Assembly (NCBI GenBank): GCA_014376325.1
Contig: JACMRP010000288.1
Span: 1 to 8,690, forward strand
Length of the DNA stretch: 8,690 nt
Direction of reading: 5' to 3'
Source of the DNA: Pseudobdellovibrionaceae bacterium
Lineage (GTDB): Bacteria; Bdellovibrionota; Bdellovibrionia; Bdellovibrionales; Bdellovibrionaceae
The position numbers and the translations under genes are program-made. Under the pieces are notes generated by a model. That model saw only the letters and a list, made by a program, of their open reading frames with translations, was not told the origin of the DNA and ran no database searches. Within the stretch, counting starts at the first letter, position 1. The number at the start of each line of letters is the position of its first letter. This document shows, piece after piece, positions 5,791 to 8,690 of the stretch.

Positions 5791-6236
5791 GCAGATTTTT
5801 TCTGAGGAGTGACTACGGCTGAAGATTGCAGTCGATAGTTGATCATCTGTTGCACGTCGGGACGGCAAGTTCCACAAGCGGTGCTGGCAGAAGTCTGCCG
5901 GCTGACGACCGCTGTCGTGTGCGCACCGGCGACGATCGCTTGATCGATGGCCTTGCAAGAAACATTTCTGCAGTGGCAGACTTCCGCTTCTTTGTAAGGG
6001 TAGCTCCACTGGTTCGCGAGCTTTAAAACCATTTCTCGGAGCAAAAGCTCTGAGTGGGAATCTCCTTCCGGGGCTGGCCATTGGCGAATCTGGGGCCCGT
6101 GATCCTTTTTCATCTGGATCATCAGCTGAGTTAATTCCGTGCAACCACGAAAACGCACCTTTTCGCCGACGACTTCGATGCGATCGCGGCCTTCAAGTTC
6201 AACGGTGATTTTAGTAGTATCCTCGAGTGATGACAT
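5787..6236 (-). CDS. Two-domain protein with C-terminal BFD-like [2Fe-2S] domain
   Basis: This is a 149-residue protein. Residues 1 to about 82 form a domain I do not recognise: short beta-like stretches (KITVELEG, RIEVVGEKVRFRGC) followed by a helix-rich part (ELTQLMIQMKKDHG, then SELLLREMVLKLANQW). Residues 85 to about 135 are BFD-like, with VCHCRNVS (C87, C89) and TACGTCRPD (C121, C124), giving the standard C-x-C / 31 residues / C-x2-C ligand set for a [2Fe-2S] cluster. The tail is low complexity and ends KKSA. It is a paralogue in domain terms of the gene at 5524-5790, converging on it with the two stop codons overlapping. The N-terminal domain may dock on a partner or bind iron or a cluster intermediate, but nothing in the sequence settles this. 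The ATG is preceded by a weak GAAG. Confidence 0.78.
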   Translation of the reverse strand: MSSLEDTTKITVELEGRDRIEVVGEKVRFRGCTELTQLMIQMKKDHGPQIRQWPAPEGDSHSELLLREMVLKLANQWSYPYKEAEVCHCRNVSCKAIDQAIVAGAHTTAVVSRQTSASTACGTCRPDVQQMINYRLQSSAVVTPQKKSA

Positions 6237-6244
6237 ATGCTTCT

Positions 6245-6272
6245 ATTTTAGTGGAATCCCCTTGAAGTTAAA
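6245..6272 (-). promoter_or_regulatory. Candidate promoter for the BFD-domain gene
   Basis: On the minus strand TTTAAC (6272-6267) and TAAAAT (6250-6245) are separated by 16 bp. Transcription would begin almost at the ATG (6236), giving a very short leader. The divergent gene at 6282 shares this 45-bp gap. Confidence 0.35.
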
Positions 6273-6281
6273 GGCTAGGAA

Positions 6282-7097
6282 ATGAAGTTTCTTATTTTGA
6301 GTCGCATTGCTGAGCTTTACTCTACCCGGCGTTTGGTCGAGGAGATCGGCCGAGCGAATATCGAAGGAATCGTCGAAAATCCAGACAATTCTTTTGAAGC
6401 GTCCGCACGGTCTTGTGCGCTGGTGATTCCCCGTCTTGGAAATTACCGGTACGAAGAGGCGATGGCGCGGCTAACGGCCTTTGCTCAGGCGGCGGCGGGC
6501 GTGCGCATCCTGAACGAGCCATCGGTCTTTCATCGTGCGCGCCACAAACGTTTGTGCCTGGAAGCTTTGACAGATTTACCCCAACCGCAAATGCGGGCGG
6601 CGGCGGACGTTTTGCCCTTGGTCGTGAAGGACTGTTTGTCGAGCAAAGGGGAAGGCGTTTTCCTGTGCCGTACGTCCGAAGAACTGGCGTCTTGTTTGGA
6701 TTTACTGAACGGCCGCGAAATTTTATTTCAGGAATTTATTGCTGAAAGTGCGGGCCGCGATGTTCGTGCCTTCGTGATTGGCGACCAGATCGTTGCCGCG
6801 ATCGAGCGTCGCTCCGCCGATTCCGAATTGGAATTTCGTTCGAACTTGGCTTTAGGCGGAAGTGCGACCATGACCGAATTGACTTCTGTCGAGCGTGAAC
6901 TTTGTTTAGCCAGTGTTCGATTGTTAGGACTTGATTATGCGGGGGTCGATTTCGTGCGCTCCAGCAGAGGTCCGTTGCTTTTAGAAGTGAATCCTTGCCC
7001 TGGATTTGAAGGTATAGAAAAATGCACGGGGGTCAATGTCGCCCGGGAAGTTGTTCAATATGCTCAAAGTTTATTTGGTGCCGATTTTAAACGATAA
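6282..7097 (+). CDS. RimK-family ATP-grasp ligase
   Basis: This 271-residue protein resembles RimK and LysX-type ATP-grasp enzymes, which activate a carboxylate as acyl phosphate and join it to an amino group. E. coli RimK adds glutamates to ribosomal protein S6. Similarity runs end to end: LSR...LYSTRRL at the N-terminus, VIPRLGN (48-54), the ATP-binding lysine in VVKDCLSSKGEGVFL (K116 and glycine loop 123-125), GRDVRAFVIGDQIVAAIERR (158-177), EFRSNLALGGSA (184-195) and AGVDFVRSSRGPLLLEVNPCPGFEGIEK, in which D223, E235 and N237 are the expected metal ligands. It is about 30 residues shorter than E. coli RimK, mostly by a shorter N-terminal region, so the acceptor is uncertain and I give no symbol. 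A good AAAGG ribosome binding site (6270-6274) lies seven bases before the ATG. The gene overlaps glyoxalase II by 38 bp. Confidence 0.85.
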   Translation: MKFLILSRIAELYSTRRLVEEIGRANIEGIVENPDNSFEASARSCALVIPRLGNYRYEEAMARLTAFAQAAAGVRILNEPSVFHRARHKRLCLEALTDLPQPQMRAAADVLPLVVKDCLSSKGEGVFLCRTSEELASCLDLLNGREILFQEFIAESAGRDVRAFVIGDQIVAAIERRSADSELEFRSNLALGGSATMTELTSVERELCLASVRLLGLDYAGVDFVRSSRGPLLLEVNPCPGFEGIEKCTGVNVAREVVQYAQSLFGADFKR

Positions 7098-7785
7098 TTA
7101 CGTGCACGTGATCGTGAATACGACTTCGCGTGATTGCGCGATCGTGGATCCTGGAGTCGCGGCACCGGTGCGTGAATTTATGCGCCGGGAGGGCCTGACT
7201 CCGCGGGCCCTGCTACTGACTCATCATCACGATGACCACATCGGCGGTGCATCCGAACTGCGGCGCGAGTTTGGTTTGGTCACATACGCACCCTTCATGG
7301 AAATGGACAGCATCGATTTTGCCGATGTTTATTTGCAGGAGCCTGAACACTTCGAAGTGCTCGGCACGCAGATGCAAGTATTGCAGTTACGCGGGCATAC
7401 GCGGGGCCATATCGGATATTTCGCGCCGTCGGAAAAGTGGCTTTTCAGCGGGGACGTTTTATTCAGCATGGGCTGCGGCCGGGTCTTTGAAGGCACGATG
7501 GATCAGCATTATCAGAGTCTACAAAAAATAAAATCTCTTCCGGCAGATACTAAAATTTTCTGCGCTCACGAGTACACCGAAAATAATCTAAATTTCTTCA
7601 AAGCCTCGGGCCAGCCCGCAAGCGTCGCCGTGGACACCTACGCACTTCGAGTGCGTGACCTTCGCCGCCAAAACCAGTTCACGGTGCCGTTCCCCTTGAG
7701 CCAAGAACTTGAAATGAACCCGTTCCTGCGTGCAGAGTCTTTGGAAGAATTTACGAAGCTGCGTTTGCTAAGGAATACTTTTTAA
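7060..7785 (+). CDS. gloB: Hydroxyacylglutathione hydrolase (glyoxalase II)
   Basis: This enzyme hydrolyses S-D-lactoylglutathione to D-lactate and glutathione, the second step of methylglyoxal detoxification. The 241-residue protein is a metallo-beta-lactamase fold with the full binuclear metal set: THHHDDH (H55, H57, D59, H60), H113 in RGHTRGHIGYF, D132 in FSGDVLF and H170 in CAHEYT. GCGRVFEGT (138-146) and AHEYTENN are typical of glyoxalase II as opposed to other family members. The C-terminus NPFLR...LRLLRNTF keeps the family ending with basic residues. I chose the ATG at 7060 because MLKVYLVPILNDNYVHVI matches family N-termini and GGGAAG lies nine bases upstream; an in-frame ATG at 7036 would add eight residues. 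The gene overlaps the end of the ATP-grasp gene by 38 bp, in another frame, so translation is likely coupled. Confidence 0.93.
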   Translation: MLKVYLVPILNDNYVHVIVNTTSRDCAIVDPGVAAPVREFMRREGLTPRALLLTHHHDDHIGGASELRREFGLVTYAPFMEMDSIDFADVYLQEPEHFEVLGTQMQVLQLRGHTRGHIGYFAPSEKWLFSGDVLFSMGCGRVFEGTMDQHYQSLQKIKSLPADTKIFCAHEYTENNLNFFKASGQPASVAVDTYALRVRDLRRQNQFTVPFPLSQELEMNPFLRAESLEEFTKLRLLRNTF

Positions 7786-7800
7786 GTTTTCAGATTAGGA

Positions 7801-7908
7801 TTAAAGCTCCTTTTCATTCCGTTCAAATAATTCTCGAAAGAGTTTTCTTGCCTCGGAAGCAGCGAAGTATTTTGGGATGCCCAGCTGCTTCGCAAAGGGG
7901 TTTAGATT
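7801..7908 (-). pseudogene. Possible 35-codon coding remnant
   Basis: Between a TAG (7911-7909) and a TAA (7803-7801) the minus strand reads 35 codons with a protein-like composition: NPFAKQLGIPKYF, then ASEARKLFRELFERNEKEL. No ATG, GTG or TTG occurs in this frame, so it cannot be translated by itself. It lies just after the HNH stop in a different frame. It may be the tail of a gene damaged by deletion or by arrival of the HNH gene. The stretch is short and chance remains possible. It also contains an 8-bp inverted repeat, GAAGCAGC/GCTGCTTC (7856-7863, 7884-7891). Confidence 0.3.
7856..7891. repeat. Interrupted inverted repeat between convergent genes
   Basis: GAAGCAGC (7856-7863) and GCTGCTTC (7884-7891) form an 8-bp stem enclosing a smaller TGGG/CCCA hairpin. 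It lies between the convergent gloB and HNH genes, where a terminator would be expected, but no T run follows on either strand. Confidence 0.4.
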
Positions 7909-7916
7909 CTATGCTA

Positions 7917-8690
7917 CTAATGCGGAATATTTAATCCCCATTGCGCGGCCTCCGAAAGGTTATGCGCTCGGCAAAGAACTCGAAGATTTGCGACGGAACT
8001 GTCACCACTGACTGAAAACGGCACAACATGATCAATCTGAAGCTGAAAACGACTTTTGCATTTTACTCCAGTGACGGGACTTACAAACTGACAACAGGGA
8101 TTCTGTTTCAGCAAATCTCTACGAATTTGAGCCGGAATATATCGAGAACACTCCGCTACGGAGCGCGAGCGCGTCAACATTTCTTCGTTGTTTTCGGTAA
8201 TACTTTCGCAGTCAGGAAGCTGGGATTTTCGTTCACGCACTGAGCGAGAAGCGGATTTTTTACTGATAGCAAAATCCGCAAGCAACTCCAACAATTCAGA
8301 CCAAGAAGGATTATGTTTCACATGTGAAAAAAGTGATTTTACTTGTTCCATCTTCTTTAGGAGATCAGCCGAAAGAGTCATTTCTAGCCGAAGTGAATCA
8401 TCCTGCTGCGGTCGTGCAGTTTCTAGTTTCTTAATCGGCACATCCAAAGCTTTCGAAAGAATGAGCTCCGTTTCGAATGATGTTTTGGATTCGATGGCAG
8501 AAATCAGCGATATCTTTTCTTCGGCTGAAACAATGACCTGCTCGGCGCTTTGCTTTTGCCGAACCATCATCTGAACCTGGCTCAGCTGAGTCATGTTCAA
8601 GCGACCAGCGACAATGGACTCGCCGACTTCCGGAATTTGACGAAGCAAACGGGCCGACTGAATCCGTCGCTGCGCCGAGGCCTCCGAATA
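7917..8690 (-). CDS. HNH endonuclease, N-terminus beyond the window
   Basis: 257 residues are visible; the frame is open to the right edge, so the true start lies outside. The visible N-terminal part YSEASAQRRIQSARLL...IPEVGESIVAGRLNMTQLSQ is the helical region typical of a family of HNH proteins often found in several copies in Bdellovibrio-type and other genomes (my recollection of the family). A polar, probably disordered linker with SKKSASRSVRERKS separates it from the C-terminal HNH domain. That domain has CCQF...GVKC as a probable zinc pair, the catalytic QIDHVVPF and the closing NLRVLCRAHN, with the last cysteine and histidine in place. The catalytic D-H, N and H residues are all present, so the nuclease could be active. 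These are metal-dependent DNA nucleases; whether this one acts in defence, mobility or DNA processing is unknown. The gene is more AT-rich than the core block to its left. Confidence 0.88.
   Translation of the reverse strand, partial: YSEASAQRRIQSARLLRQIPEVGESIVAGRLNMTQLSQVQMMVRQKQSAEQVIVSAEEKISLISAIESKTSFETELILSKALDVPIKKLETARPQQDDSLRLEMTLSADLLKKMEQVKSLFSHVKHNPSWSELLELLADFAISKKSASRSVRERKSQLPDCESITENNEEMLTRSRSVAECSRYIPAQIRRDLLKQNPCCQFVSPVTGVKCKSRFQLQIDHVVPFSVSGDSSVANLRVLCRAHNLSEAAQWGLNIPH

Noticed and set aside
7036..7059. Upstream ATG as the glyoxalase II start
   Set aside because: It adds eight residues not seen in family N-termini, while the ATG at 7060 gives the family start and has a better-placed ribosome binding site.
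7830..7850. Terminator with CTC GAAA GAG followed by TTTTCTT after gloB
   Set aside because: The stem has only three pairs and would not be stable.

Overview
The window looks like a chromosomal stretch from a Bdellovibrio-like predatory bacterium (Bdellovibrionota). This is an inference from the mix of genes, the moderate GC content and the type of HNH endonuclease at the right edge. No rRNA, tRNA or other taxonomic marker is present to prove it.

Layout. Positions 1-511 hold no convincing gene. They contain an unusual structure: two inverted copies of a 70-nt, three-hairpin unit (128-197 and 253-324) whose stems differ between copies by compensatory base-pair changes, followed by weaker hairpins to about 456. 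Next come, on the minus strand, a small secreted protein of unknown function (512-976) and a three-gene block read in the order greA (3876-4352), an AsmA-like membrane-anchored protein (1822-3816) and a glycerophosphodiester phosphodiesterase (1113-1817). The last two genes are 4 bp apart and the downstream ribosome binding site lies inside the upstream coding end. Divergent from greA, on the plus strand, are a DHH phosphoesterase of the NrnA type (4526-5509) and a small BFD-like [2Fe-2S] protein (5524-5790). The latter meets, tail to tail with overlapping stop codons, a second BFD-like protein with an extra N-terminal domain (5787-6236, minus). Divergent from that gene is a plus-strand pair, a RimK-family ATP-grasp ligase (6282-7097) and glyoxalase II (7060-7785), which overlap by 38 bp. 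The right end carries an HNH endonuclease gene (7917 to beyond 8690, minus), cut by the window edge, with an apparent coding remnant just downstream of it.

Functional themes. The core genes are housekeeping: transcript cleavage and rescue of stalled RNA polymerase (GreA), short-RNA or nucleotide turnover (DHH), envelope lipid handling (AsmA-like plus GDPD), iron-sulfur or electron-transfer accessory proteins (two BFD-like) and methylglyoxal detoxification (GloB). The most unusual item is the paired, covarying hairpin element at 128-324. It behaves either like a BIME/REP-type DNA element or like a structured RNA, and I do not recognise it as a known family.
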